Positions 1 to 7,606 of a DNA stretch of 48,152 bases are shown one piece after another (positions within the stretch are counted from its first letter, which is position 1; the number at the start of each line of letters is the position of its first letter). Both the position numbers and the translations under genes were made by a program. The notes beneath the pieces were generated by a model. It was not told the DNA's origin and made no database searches. It worked only from the letters and a program-made list of their open reading frames with translations. The DNA is from Halomonas ventosae (GTDB lineage Bacteria > Pseudomonadota > Gammaproteobacteria > Pseudomonadales > Halomonadaceae), in NCBI RefSeq assembly GCF_004361885.1, contig NZ_SNWH01000019.1, forward strand, positions 1 to 48,152, in the 5' to 3' direction.

Positions 1-89
1 GTCATCACGTAGCATTAGCCGAGGCATAGATCACCGAAAAATGCTGATATTCTAAATCAGCCCGATCTCCATCAGCAATTGTTAACGCA

Positions 90-118
90 CCCTAGCCCGG
101 CCTTTGGTCGGGCTAGGG
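90..118 (+). terminator. Hairpin at the start of dctQ (attenuator or terminator-like)
   Basis: A perfect 10-bp stem (90-99 with 109-118) encloses a 9-nt loop. It is GC-rich but has no T-tract after it, so it is not a canonical terminator. It lies just before, and overlaps, the earliest possible start of dctQ. In TRAP operons the binding protein is usually needed in excess of the membrane subunits, so a stem here could limit read-through from an upstream dctP or protect the 3' end of its mRNA. That role is inference. Confidence 0.5.
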
Positions 119-652
119 CTCGTGGTAGGAAGACTAACAAGCTGGCTTGTGTTGTTGGTTATGGCTGCCGTGCTCATCACTGTGTTAATGAATTTTTTTG
201 GGGTAAATGTAATCGCTCGGTGGGACGAAAGAGTTCTACTTTTTGGGAGAGGCATAACCATAAATAGCGTCACAGAGTTGCAGTGGCATATCTTTGGCGT
301 GCTGACTCTGTTTGGCGCAACCTATGCCCTCCATCTAGACAATCATGTTCGCGTTGATGTTGTTTACAGTAACTTGAGCTTGAGAAGCAGGGCTGTCGTT
401 AATGTTGTTGGGCATTGTGTGATGCTTGTTCCCTTCTGTTTGATCATATCCTGGCTGTCGAAAAGTTTTGTGGAAATGTCCTACATTTCAGGTGAGCAGT
501 CGAATTATGGTGGCCTTACAGATAGATATCTCATTAAAGCCATGCTCCCATTTGGGATGATGTTTTTGGCACTCGGGGCGCTGGGGCAAGTCATTAGAAA
601 CATCGGCGTAATCCTTGATCCGTCAATTGATAGTGATCCCCCGCGCAATTAG
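104..652 (+). CDS. dctQ: TRAP transporter small permease subunit (DctQ-like)
   Basis: This is the four-helix small membrane subunit of a tripartite ATP-independent periplasmic transporter, which works with DctM and a periplasmic binding protein to import organic acids. About 180 residues contain hydrophobic segments near 10-35, 60-82, 95-118 and 145-165. The stretch ending HVRVDVVY after helix 2 is typical of DctQ. The start is uncertain: the frame opens at a TTG (104) inside the hairpin, and a GTG at 122 is also possible; neither has a clear ribosome-binding site. The stop lies a few bases before dctM. The binding protein gene is probably just upstream of the window, because one frame of bases 4-30 ends like a protein C-terminus. 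Context suggests the substrate may be itaconate or a related C4/C5 dicarboxylate; that is inference. Confidence 0.85.
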   Translation: MVGLGLVVGRLTSWLVLLVMAAVLITVLMNFFGVNVIARWDERVLLFGRGITINSVTELQWHIFGVLTLFGATYALHLDNHVRVDVVYSNLSLRSRAVVNVVGHCVMLVPFCLIISWLSKSFVEMSYISGEQSNYGGLTDRYLIKAMLPFGMMFLALGALGQVIRNIGVILDPSIDSDPPRN

Positions 653-664
653 GAGTCGATGATA

Positions 665-2020
665 ATGGTTGAATTTTTTGTACAGTACTCGCTTCCCATT
701 GCGATGGTGGTGGCGTTGCTTGCCGGAATTTTCACAGGGTACCCAGTTGCCTTTTTGCTTGGGGGGTTGGGAATATTGTTTGCTTTTATTGGCGATATTC
801 CTTTTCCTTTTTTAGGTGTGGTAGGTTCAAGGATATTTGGTCAGGTCATAGAAAACTGGCTCATGATTGCCATCCCTCTATTTGTGTTTATGGGTATTAT
901 GCTCGAGGTCTCAGGCGTTGCTAAGAGACTCCTTTTGACATTGCAGCGGCTGTTTGGAAGAACTCATGGTGGCTTGGCTATATCAGTAGCTCTTCTAGGT
1001 ATTGTGATGGCTGCTAGCACCGGGATAATTGGTGCTTCAGTTGTAATGCTTGGGCTTCTTGCCCTGCCCGTAATGATGAAGCAGGGGTATAAAGCCGAGC
1101 TGGCATGCGGGGTTATTGCTGCATCGGGAACTCTTGGTGTTTTGATACCTCCATCTATTATGCTGGTGCTTATGGGTTCAATACTTCAGGTTTCAGTTGG
1201 TGCTCTTTTTAAGGCTGCTCTGTTGCCGGGTTTGCTTCTTGGTATTCTGTATGTGTTGTATTTGCTTGTTGTTTCTAAGGTGCGCCCTGAGTGGGCTCCG
1301 TTAGCTGATCCAGATTCTCTCGATCATGACGGCTCACCCCTTTGGCTCGCACTTATGAGAGATTTGTTTGGCCCTGTCATGTTGATGGTTATTGTGTTGG
1401 GTTCAATTATGGCGGGCATTGCGACTCCAACTGAGGCAGCAGCGATCGGCGCCGCAGGAAGCCTTTTATTAGCGGCTTCTACGCGGAGTCTTAAGTTTAA
1501 TATTTTGCAGTCTGCTGTTCGGGATACTTCAAAAACTTCGGCAATGATTCTTTTTGTTGTTGTAGGCGCCACATGCTTTTCAGTAGTTTTCAAAAGGCTT
1601 GGTGGTGACTACATGATTGCTGACTTGGTGGCGAGCACAGGGCTTGGTCCATATGGGCTTTTGCTGGTAATAATGGCAATGATATTTGTTCTGGGCTTTT
1701 TCTTGGAGTGGATTGAGATTAGTTATGTGATCTTGCCACTTGTTGCGCCGGTTGTTCAGGCTCTTGATTTTGGCTTAGGGCTTTCTTCTCAGGCAGTCTT
1801 GATTTGGTTTGCTATCTTGGTGGCTATAAACCTCCAGACAAGTTTTTTAACGCCACCTTTTGGTTATGCACTTTTTTATCTCAAGGGGATAACCAAGGGA
1901 GAGATTGGTGTAGGTACAATTTATAAATCCATAATTCCGTTTGTTGGGCTTCAGCTTGTGGGTTTGATTGCATGTATAGCTTTTCCTGCTATTATTCTTT
2001 GGCTTCCAGGGCTCATCTGA
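665..2020 (+). CDS. dctM: TRAP transporter large permease subunit (DctM-like)
   Basis: This is the large, transport-carrying membrane subunit of the TRAP system. About 450 residues form a dozen or so hydrophobic helices, with the family signatures GxxxxxxPPS near residue 160 (GVLIPPSIML) and the TPTEAAAIG segment near residue 255. The length is normal for DctM. The ATG at 659 lies only three bases after the AGGAG at 651-655, whereas the ATG at 665 has a normal spacing, so I prefer 665. It follows dctQ almost directly and ends just before a strong terminator, so the transport operon stops here. Codon use is AT-rich, like LysR at 25.7 kb and unlike the GC-rich DNA that begins about 100 bases downstream. 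Confidence 0.92.
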   Translation: MVEFFVQYSLPIAMVVALLAGIFTGYPVAFLLGGLGILFAFIGDIPFPFLGVVGSRIFGQVIENWLMIAIPLFVFMGIMLEVSGVAKRLLLTLQRLFGRTHGGLAISVALLGIVMAASTGIIGASVVMLGLLALPVMMKQGYKAELACGVIAASGTLGVLIPPSIMLVLMGSILQVSVGALFKAALLPGLLLGILYVLYLLVVSKVRPEWAPLADPDSLDHDGSPLWLALMRDLFGPVMLMVIVLGSIMAGIATPTEAAAIGAAGSLLLAASTRSLKFNILQSAVRDTSKTSAMILFVVVGATCFSVVFKRLGGDYMIADLVASTGLGPYGLLLVIMAMIFVLGFFLEWIEISYVILPLVAPVVQALDFGLGLSSQAVLIWFAILVAINLQTSFLTPPFGYALFYLKGITKGEIGVGTIYKSIIPFVGLQLVGLIACIAFPAIILWLPGLI

Positions 2021-2026
2021 GCTGAC

Positions 2027-2064
2027 AAACTTGAGCCCGCCACTTAGGGCGGGCTCAAGTTTTT
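2027..2064 (+). terminator. Rho-independent terminator after dctM
   Basis: A perfect 15-bp stem (2027-2041 with 2048-2062) with a 6-nt loop is followed by T-rich sequence. The 5' arm begins with A residues, so it could work in both directions. It marks the end of the TRAP operon and the last base of clearly catabolic-locus DNA before the island. Confidence 0.9.
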
Positions 2065-2078
2065 ACTTTAAGTGCGGC

Positions 2079-2127
2079 CACTAAAAAATGATTCTTAGAG
2101 CATGGTGAAGCTCGGCAATTTTTAGTG
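2079..2127. repeat. 9-bp inverted repeat between dctM and the island
   Basis: The arms at 2079-2087 and 2119-2127 (cactaaaaa and its complement) are perfect and 31 bases apart. They lie between the dctM terminator and the 7-bp tandem repeat. They could be ends of a degraded small mobile element, a recombination scar or chance; no matching copy was found at the far island border. Confidence 0.4.
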
Positions 2128-2136
2128 AGTTATTGG

Positions 2137-2178
2137 TCCTCAGTCCTCAGTCCTCAGTCCTCAGTCCTCAGTCCTCAC
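2137..2178. repeat. Tandem 7-bp repeat (tcctcag, 5 exact copies plus 1 variant)
   Basis: Five exact head-to-tail copies run from 2137 to 2171, and a sixth with one change runs from 2172 to 2178. The array covers the stop codon and last codons of the mvaT-like gene on the minus strand. It sits at the boundary between AT-rich TRAP DNA and the GC-rich island. Such arrays change copy number by slippage and are also common at recombination joints. Confidence 0.9.
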
Positions 2179-2532
2179 CAGCCAACCCTCAACGGTCTCG
2201 GCTCCGTACTCCTCCTTCCACGCCTTCAGCGTTTTCTGGTTGCCACCGCGGGTCTCGACGATTTCGCCGGTGTTGGGGTTCTTGTAGATCTTCAGCTTGC
2301 GCTTGGCGCGGCCGGTGCTCGTGGTGCTGGCGGCCTTGGCGGTGGCCGGCTTTGGGTCCAGCAGTTTGATGACGTCAGCGGCTGACTTGTCGAACTCACG
2401 CATCAGCGCCTCAAGCTTGTCCTTGAACTCCAACTCGGCCTTGAGGCGGTCGTCGTTCTTCAGCTTGTCGAGCTCTTCCTGGAGCTGCTTGAGCTGCTGT
2501 TCCTTCTGGATATAGGTGTTGAGAATGGACAT
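2161..2532 (-). CDS. MvaT/MvaU-type H-NS-family nucleoid protein (xenogeneic silencer)
   Basis: The protein has 123 residues from the ATG at 2532. That start has a strong ribosome-binding site (GAGGAGA on the minus strand), while the longer frame lacks one. Residues 1-60 form a charged coiled-coil oligomerisation region. A short Ala/Thr/Lys linker follows, and then a C-terminal DNA-binding domain with YKNPNTGEIVETRGGNQKTL, the pattern of Pseudomonas MvaT rather than enterobacterial H-NS. MvaT proteins coat and silence AT-rich foreign DNA. It lies at the left edge of the island, divergent from the conjugation genes, so it may silence the element or the neighbouring AT-rich genes. Its last codons and stop lie in the 7-bp tandem repeat. 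Confidence 0.9.
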   Translation of the reverse strand: MSILNTYIQKEQQLKQLQEELDKLKNDDRLKAELEFKDKLEALMREFDKSAADVIKLLDPKPATAKAASTTSTGRAKRKLKIYKNPNTGEIVETRGGNQKTLKAWKEEYGAETVEGWLVRTED

Positions 2533-2565
2533 GCGTCTCCTCGCATTGGGTGAGTGTTGGAGGCA

Positions 2566-2594
2566 AGTATGGTGGCTTCCGTGATTTGAATCAA
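2566..2594 (-). promoter_or_regulatory. Candidate sigma-70 promoter of the mvaT-like gene
   Basis: On the minus strand TTGATT (2594-2589) and CATACT (2571-2566) are separated by 17 bases. Each matches four of six consensus positions. Transcription would start near 2559, giving a leader of about 26 bases to the ATG at 2532. This was found by eye only. Confidence 0.4.
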
Positions 2595-2770
2595 TGGATC
2601 TCTTCAATTAACCGTGGCAGTGACGGTTGCCAGCAGGGTAGTGGGTGCGCTGAGATATTGATGGGTGCTGCTTAAGAAAACACCCCGCGGCCGAGTTAAC
2701 ATTTCCTGATGCAGCTCAAAGCTGACTTCGTAATGCTGTGCCAGTTCCTTGTTCTACTGGAGTGGCAAGC

Positions 2771-3205
2771 ATGGAGAGACACCACCCGCGCCGCTGGCTG
2801 GCCGCCTTTGGCCTATCTGCCTGCCTGGTAGGCCCCGTACTCGCTGAGCCAGCCATCGAAGTCTTTACCACCGCTGGTGAGCCGGTCGTCAACGTGCCCT
2901 CGGGCGTAGCGGTCATCGAACTCGATGTGCCTGGACGACTGGATGCCCTGCTGTCTCAGCAGTTGCCCGCGGATCCTGACGTTGCTGCAGCCTTGATGCG
3001 CGAGCGCATGACCACGCCCGCGTGGCAGGAAACTGCTGACCGCTATGCCGATAGCTATCTCGGGCTGGCCAGGGCCTGGCAGCTGGGTGTCGAGAAAGTG
3101 CCCGCCGTGGTGATCGATGGTCGCCATGTGATTTACGGCCAGCCGGACGTCGCGGGGGCATTGAACGAAGCCGATCGCCTGCTGAGTCAGGAGAGCCGCC
3201 CATGA
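2771..3205 (+). CDS. Integrating conjugative element protein, TIGR03757/DUF1525 family
   Basis: This is a small exported protein of the type IV secretion machinery of PFGI-1/pKLC102-like ICEs. About 144 residues begin with a signal peptide ending near VLAEPA. A thioredoxin-like domain follows, recognisable from EVFTTAG and the C-terminal VPAVVIDGRHVIYG segment before the cis-Pro-type loop. The ATG at 2771 follows a weak TGGAG; a GTG at 2738 is in frame but less likely. The stop overlaps the start of the next gene by four bases (ATGA), so the two are co-translated. The order 03757-03756-03755-small membrane protein-TraG is the standard end of this ICE secretion cluster. The upstream conjugation genes are missing here. 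Confidence 0.85.
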   Translation: MERHHPRRWLAAFGLSACLVGPVLAEPAIEVFTTAGEPVVNVPSGVAVIELDVPGRLDALLSQQLPADPDVAAALMRERMTTPAWQETADRYADSYLGLARAWQLGVEKVPAVVIDGRHVIYGQPDVAGALNEADRLLSQESRP

Positions 3206-4152
3206 TGCGCTACAGGACCTTGGGCGCTCTGTTGATTGGCGCTGTGCTGAGCCTGGGCGTAATTGAGAGGCCCGCCCAGGCGCTAACAACACCAGAGATT
3301 GTGGCGTCGTCGATTACTACTCAATGCCTGGACTATCAGGTCATCGGCATCTGTGTCTGGCTCAACTGTTCCTGGTCGGGCTGCTCGATACGCACCTCGG
3401 TGCAGGTGCGTCATTACATCCCCGAGTTGGTGGTCTCCAGTTACGAGAACACTGGCGACAACCCGTGGTGGGAAGTGGCCACCCTCTCGCCACCCTTGGG
3501 TAAGGCCTTGGCAGGCGGGCAGAGCACCTCGGATGTCAGCCGGGCTCAGCACGAGCACCTGCGCTTCAAGAATGTGGATGCCATCGGCCACCCGGCCGGC
3601 GAGGCCTTCAGCAGCTTCGCCAGCGCCTTCGGCATGACCTGCGCCGGGGCAGCGACGCCCTTCCAGCCCTACCACCTCTCGACCCTGGACGCCCTGGCGT
3701 GGCGCAGCGGCATTCCCGAGTCGCTCTACCCCGAGGCACTCACGCCCGGCATGCGTGAGCTGGGCCAGCCCGGCGACCTGTGGGGCAACATCTACCCGCG
3801 CAGCGGCTTCCTGACTCAGGTACACGACTACAAGACCGCGGCGACCACCGCCCAGCGCTCTGCCGATGTCGTCACCCGCACCGGACAGCCCCACGTCTAC
3901 ACGCCGCTGGTGGCCGCCAGCCGCGACGGCTACTGGCCGCCCGGGCCGGTCAAGGAGGGCGATGCCTCGACCCACCGCTGGCAGCGCCTCACGCCCGGCA
4001 TGAGCAAATCCTGTCGGGTGTGGCCGGACCGTGGCGTCACCGACACTTACGGTGACCGCCTGGATACCGGCGGTGACTACGCCTGGTCGTTGTGGCGCCC
4101 CTATCGTTGCTGCAAGCGTCGCGGCCAGACCCTGCTGTATGCAGTCCCCTGA
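3202..4152 (+). CDS. Integrating conjugative element protein, TIGR03756 family (TraU-like)
   Basis: The protein has 316 residues with an N-terminal signal peptide (to about residue 28, ending QALT). It has several cysteines (CLDYQ, CVWLNC, CSIR, and later CCKRR), typical of the disulphide-rich TraU-like periplasmic component of F-type and ICE type IV secretion, which acts in mating-pair formation or DNA transfer. It starts within the stop of the preceding gene and ends about 15 bases before the next start. Codon use is strongly GC-rich. A second ATG directly follows the first, so the true start may be 3205. No frameshift is seen; length matches the family. Confidence 0.85.
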   Translation: MMRYRTLGALLIGAVLSLGVIERPAQALTTPEIVASSITTQCLDYQVIGICVWLNCSWSGCSIRTSVQVRHYIPELVVSSYENTGDNPWWEVATLSPPLGKALAGGQSTSDVSRAQHEHLRFKNVDAIGHPAGEAFSSFASAFGMTCAGAATPFQPYHLSTLDALAWRSGIPESLYPEALTPGMRELGQPGDLWGNIYPRSGFLTQVHDYKTAATTAQRSADVVTRTGQPHVYTPLVAASRDGYWPPGPVKEGDASTHRWQRLTPGMSKSCRVWPDRGVTDTYGDRLDTGGDYAWSLWRPYRCCKRRGQTLLYAVP

Positions 4153-4165
4153 AGGAGAGAAGCCG

Positions 4166-5650
4166 ATGAAAGGAATTCGTATGCGACGCTTCGCCCTTGC
4201 GCCGCTGGCCGGCGCCCTGGTGGTGGGGCTGCTGTCTACCCATGCTGCCCAGGCTCAGGCGCAATCCGCCGATGCCCTTTACTACCAGATCGGCGGCGCC
4301 TCGCCTTTCAGCGTCTCCGCCGGACGGGGCTACAACCCCAACGTTCGCGGTATCGGCATCAGCTGGAACATGAATGCCACATGCGGCAACTTTGATATTG
4401 GCGCCACGGTCTCCAACCAGCTCAACGGCGTCACCGACGGCTTCCAGAACCTGATGGGGACGGTGGTTCAGAACGCCCAGGGTGCCGTGGCCTCGCTGCC
4501 CGCCATGGTCATCCAGCGGGCCAACCCGGGGCTCTATGACCTGCTAAGCAACGGCGTGCTGCAGGGGCGTGTCGACTTCGACCGGGCGTCGATGTCCTGC
4601 CGCCAGATGTCCGAGCGCATGGCCGACATGGTCACCGGGCAGGGGTGGCAGCAGATGGCCGCGGCCGAGAGCTGGCAGAGCGCGGCCCAGTCCAACGCCG
4701 ACGTCGTCGCGGCTCAGGAGCAGGTCGACCAGTCGGGCGGCAACCAGGGCGTGACCTGGGTGGGAGGCCAGCGCCGCGGCGGCCAGGATCAGGCGCCGAT
4801 TCGCGTGGTGCAGGACACCGCCCGGGCCGGCTACAACCTGCTGCACGGCCGTGACGACACCACCAGCACGGCCCCCATTGGCGGGGGCGGTGGCGGCTGG
4901 GGGTCGGTAGCCACCAACGAGGGCTCCTGGATCGGTGGCGGTGGGTTGGGCGGCGCCTCCGGTGGGAGCGGTGGCGGCGCAGGGTCAGGTAGCGGGGCTG
5001 GGAGCTGCCTGGGCGGCATGTGCACGGTCTGGCAGAGCCCGGAGGAGGCCGCCGAGTGGACTCAGACGGTGATCGGCGAACAGTCGATTCGCACCTGCGA
5101 CGGCTGCGAGCGCAGCGAGACCCAGGCCGGCAGTGGCCTGGTCCGCGAGCTGGAGCGTGAGCAGCAGGAGGTCTACGGGCTGCTGCAGGGGCTGGTCGAC
5201 GGCAGCGAGCCGCTGACCCCGGAGAACCTGCGCCAGGTCTCCGCCGGGGACGGCCTTACCGTCTCCCGCGGGGTGATCGAGTCGCTGCGCAGCGACCCCG
5301 AGGCCTCGCTGCTGATCCATCGCCTAAGCGGTGAGATGGCCCTGGCCAGGACCCTGACCAAGGCGCTGTGGGCGCGCCGGCTGCTGCTGGCCGGCAGCAG
5401 TGACCCGGGCATCGCCGACAACGAGCAGGGCATGTCGGCGCTGGATCGCAAGCTGGTGGCCCTGGATCGGGATATCGAGTCGCTGCGCTCCGAGATGGAG
5501 ATCCGCCAGGCGCTGGGCAACAGCGCTGCCGGCATCGCCCTGGAGCGGGCCGCCCGGCGCAGCCAGGACGCCTCGCAGGGCGAGACCTTCAGGCCGGATG
5601 CGGCCCTGGACGGCCGCGGCCGCCCAGCCGGCGAGGAGGGCGGTGACTGA
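4166..5650 (+). CDS. Integrating conjugative element protein, TIGR03755 family
   Basis: The protein has 494 residues from the ATG at 4166, which follows GAAGGAGAG; the longer frame runs into the preceding gene and is not used. A signal peptide ends near AAQAQAQ. The domain after it holds cysteines in the NATCGNF and SMSCRQMS segments. Residues of about 238-280 are very glycine-rich with short Gly-Ser runs, probably a flexible linker. The C-terminal third is helical and charged. TIGR03755 proteins are conserved periplasmic or outer-membrane-associated parts of ICE conjugation machinery with no defined biochemical role. The stop is immediately followed by the next gene (TGATGA). Confidence 0.85.
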   Translation: MKGIRMRRFALAPLAGALVVGLLSTHAAQAQAQSADALYYQIGGASPFSVSAGRGYNPNVRGIGISWNMNATCGNFDIGATVSNQLNGVTDGFQNLMGTVVQNAQGAVASLPAMVIQRANPGLYDLLSNGVLQGRVDFDRASMSCRQMSERMADMVTGQGWQQMAAAESWQSAAQSNADVVAAQEQVDQSGGNQGVTWVGGQRRGGQDQAPIRVVQDTARAGYNLLHGRDDTTSTAPIGGGGGGWGSVATNEGSWIGGGGLGGASGGSGGGAGSGSGAGSCLGGMCTVWQSPEEAAEWTQTVIGEQSIRTCDGCERSETQAGSGLVRELEREQQEVYGLLQGLVDGSEPLTPENLRQVSAGDGLTVSRGVIESLRSDPEASLLIHRLSGEMALARTLTKALWARRLLLAGSSDPGIADNEQGMSALDRKLVALDRDIESLRSEMEIRQALGNSAAGIALERAARRSQDASQGETFRPDAALDGRGRPAGEEGGD

Positions 5651-6030
5651 TGACTCCACGTGCTTTCACCTGGCTGAATCCGGCCCGCTGGCCGTCGCTG
5701 CTGGTCGCCATGGCGGTGCTGGTCGTGATGTTCCTGCTGAGCGGCGCCATTCTCGCCGTCAGCGTGCGCCTGCTGGGCGGGCTCGAGGCCCACCATAGCG
5801 CCTGGCAGGCCGCCTGGCCGTGGCTGCTGGCCTGGCGGCTGAGCCTCTACGCGGCGCTAGCCCTGGTCTGGTGGCGCAAGTTGCGCCCACGGGCGGTGGC
5901 ACGGCTGCGCCAGGATCATGACGACGGCCGGCAGGCGCTCGCCAAGCTCCGGCGACTCGAGGTGATGGCGCTGGGCATCCTGGCCCTCATCGAGGTTACC
6001 AACCTGATCAATCGGCTGGGAGGTGCCTGA
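5650..6030 (+). CDS. Small ICE membrane protein of unknown function
   Basis: This is a 126-residue protein with three likely membrane helices (about 14-42, 55-72 and 103-122) and a basic stretch between the second and third (RKLRPRAVARLRQ). It overlaps the genes on both sides by a base or so, so it is translated with the TIGR03755 and TraG-like genes. A small membrane protein in this position is usual in PFGI-1-type ICE clusters. It may help anchor the TraG-like protein, but no family with known function was recognised. Confidence 0.75.
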   Translation: MTPRAFTWLNPARWPSLLVAMAVLVVMFLLSGAILAVSVRLLGGLEAHHSAWQAAWPWLLAWRLSLYAALALVWWRKLRPRAVARLRQDHDDGRQALAKLRRLEVMALGILALIEVTNLINRLGGA

Positions 6031-7577
6031 TGGGAGGCCTGCTCACCGCGCCGCTGGTGGTGTTCGACTACTTCTCGAATGCCATGACGCTACTCGGCTG
6101 GATCATCAACAACGCCATCTGGAACGTCATGGTCGGCACCGGCATCGCCGCGGTGCCGTTCATTACCCTGGTTCTCTCCGAATGGTTCAAGGCCCGCCAG
6201 GAGGGCGACGAGGCCGGGACCAAGGGCATCTTGACGGTTAACCGCATCGAGACCCGGCTCTACGCCATGATCCTGGCCTATGCATTCACCTGTTTGCCGT
6301 TGCTGCAGGTCCAGCTGGCCACCGCCGATATCGACGAGAACCGCTCGATGGAGTGCGGTACTCGACAGTTCGCCTCTGGCGGCTGGTCCGAGGGAGCCTT
6401 CGGTGCGACCGAGAATAGTATCGGTGGCCGTCAGGCGCGGCTGCCGCTGTGGTGGGCGGGCGTGCATGCCGTCTCGCATGGGGTAACCGCGGCGGCCGTT
6501 CACGCTATTCCCTGCTCGACGGACTTCGAGTCCATCCGCATGGAGCTGGACCTGCACAGCATCGAAGACCCGGGGCTGCAACAGGAGGTGGGAGAGTTCC
6601 AGCGCCAGTGCTTCGGCCCAGCGCGCAATCGGCTGCTACAGGAGGGCGGCGCCATCGAGGCGACCCGCGCCATGGACGTGGATTGGATCGGATCGAACTA
6701 CTTCCAGACAACGCCCGGCTACTACGACAGCTTCTACGCCGGGCGCCCCATCGCCGGCTTCCCCTACGATGCCAGCCGGGATGTCTCCCGGCCCAACACC
6801 GGCCCGGGGATGCCGGGCTATCCCTCCTGCCAGGAGTGGTGGTCAGCCGAGAGCGTTGGCTTGAGGGCCCGGCTGCATGGTGAGGTGAGCACGGGGTTCT
6901 GGGATGACTTCCGCAGCGTCTTCACCGGCAGTGACGCTGAGGACTACGTGATACGGCGCCTGGTTAGCCCCCGCTCGGGTGCGGCCAGCGGCAACCTGGA
7001 TCAGGCGGTGGTGGGCTTTCGTGGGCTGGATGGTGGTAATAACTTCTGGGATGCCACCGTCACCGCCGGCTCGGCGATTGGCGGCACCCTATCGATCCTG
7101 CCGTTCCAGGCTGGCATGGATATGCTCAAGCAGGCGCTGCCGATGGTGCAGGGCATCCTAGTGATGGCCATCATCATTTGCCTGCCGTTCGTGATGGTCA
7201 TCTCCAGCTACAGCTTCAAGGTCGCCGGCATGGCCACCTTCGGGCTATTCGCCATGTGGTTCCTGACCTTCTGGTGGGAGCTCGCCCGCTGGATCAACGC
7301 CAACCTGGTGGATCTGCTCTACCGCAGCGACGCCGCCAAGCTGAGCTGGCTCTCCGCCGCCAACAACCTCTACGACCGCATGGTGTTGCAGTTTGTGGAA
7401 GGAATGATGTTTCTGGTGCTGCCGACGATCTGGGTGGCCGTGCTGGGATGGGCTGGCCTGAAGTCTGGTGCTGCTGTGGCCAAGGGCATCGGCGATGGCG
7501 GTAATCCATCACGACAGTCGGGAGAGAAAGGCGGCGGGCAGATACAGTCTTCGGGTTCTGGAGGGAGGCTCAAGTGA
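6030..7577 (+). CDS. Conjugal transfer protein, TraG N-terminal-type
   Basis: The protein has 515 residues. N-terminal hydrophobic segments (about 8-50 and 75-95) and a cluster near 350-420 and 450-475 flank a large soluble region with paired cysteines. This resembles the TraG N-terminal domain proteins of F-like and ICE conjugation systems, which act in mating-pair stabilisation and, in F, entry exclusion. It is shorter than F TraG and lacks its long periplasmic C-terminus, as expected for the ICE version. It is the last plus-strand gene of the conjugation block and converges with an unknown gene across a hairpin terminator. With relaxase, VirB4, coupling protein and integrase absent, the element cannot transfer by itself. 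Confidence 0.8.
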   Translation: MGGLLTAPLVVFDYFSNAMTLLGWIINNAIWNVMVGTGIAAVPFITLVLSEWFKARQEGDEAGTKGILTVNRIETRLYAMILAYAFTCLPLLQVQLATADIDENRSMECGTRQFASGGWSEGAFGATENSIGGRQARLPLWWAGVHAVSHGVTAAAVHAIPCSTDFESIRMELDLHSIEDPGLQQEVGEFQRQCFGPARNRLLQEGGAIEATRAMDVDWIGSNYFQTTPGYYDSFYAGRPIAGFPYDASRDVSRPNTGPGMPGYPSCQEWWSAESVGLRARLHGEVSTGFWDDFRSVFTGSDAEDYVIRRLVSPRSGAASGNLDQAVVGFRGLDGGNNFWDATVTAGSAIGGTLSILPFQAGMDMLKQALPMVQGILVMAIIICLPFVMVISSYSFKVAGMATFGLFAMWFLTFWWELARWINANLVDLLYRSDAAKLSWLSAANNLYDRMVLQFVEGMMFLVLPTIWVAVLGWAGLKSGAAVAKGIGDGGNPSRQSGEKGGGQIQSSGSGGRLK

Positions 7578-7583
7578 TGAGAG

Positions 7584-7604
7584 CGAGCCAGCTCAGCTGG
7601 CTCG
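7584..7604. terminator. Bidirectional hairpin between convergent genes
   Basis: A perfect 9-bp stem (7584-7592 with 7596-7604) with a 3-nt loop sits between the stop of the TraG-like gene and the stop of the convergent minus-strand gene. No long T-tract is seen on either side, so termination may be partial. Confidence 0.6.
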
Positions 7605-7606
7605 GC

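Noticed and set aside
2137..2178. CRISPR array
   Set aside because: The units are 7 bases, directly adjacent and without spacers, and no cas genes are present.
4031..4165. Upstream extension of the TIGR03755 gene
   Set aside because: The extra 45 codons lie inside the preceding gene in another frame. The ATG at 4166 has a good ribosome-binding site followed by a signal peptide.
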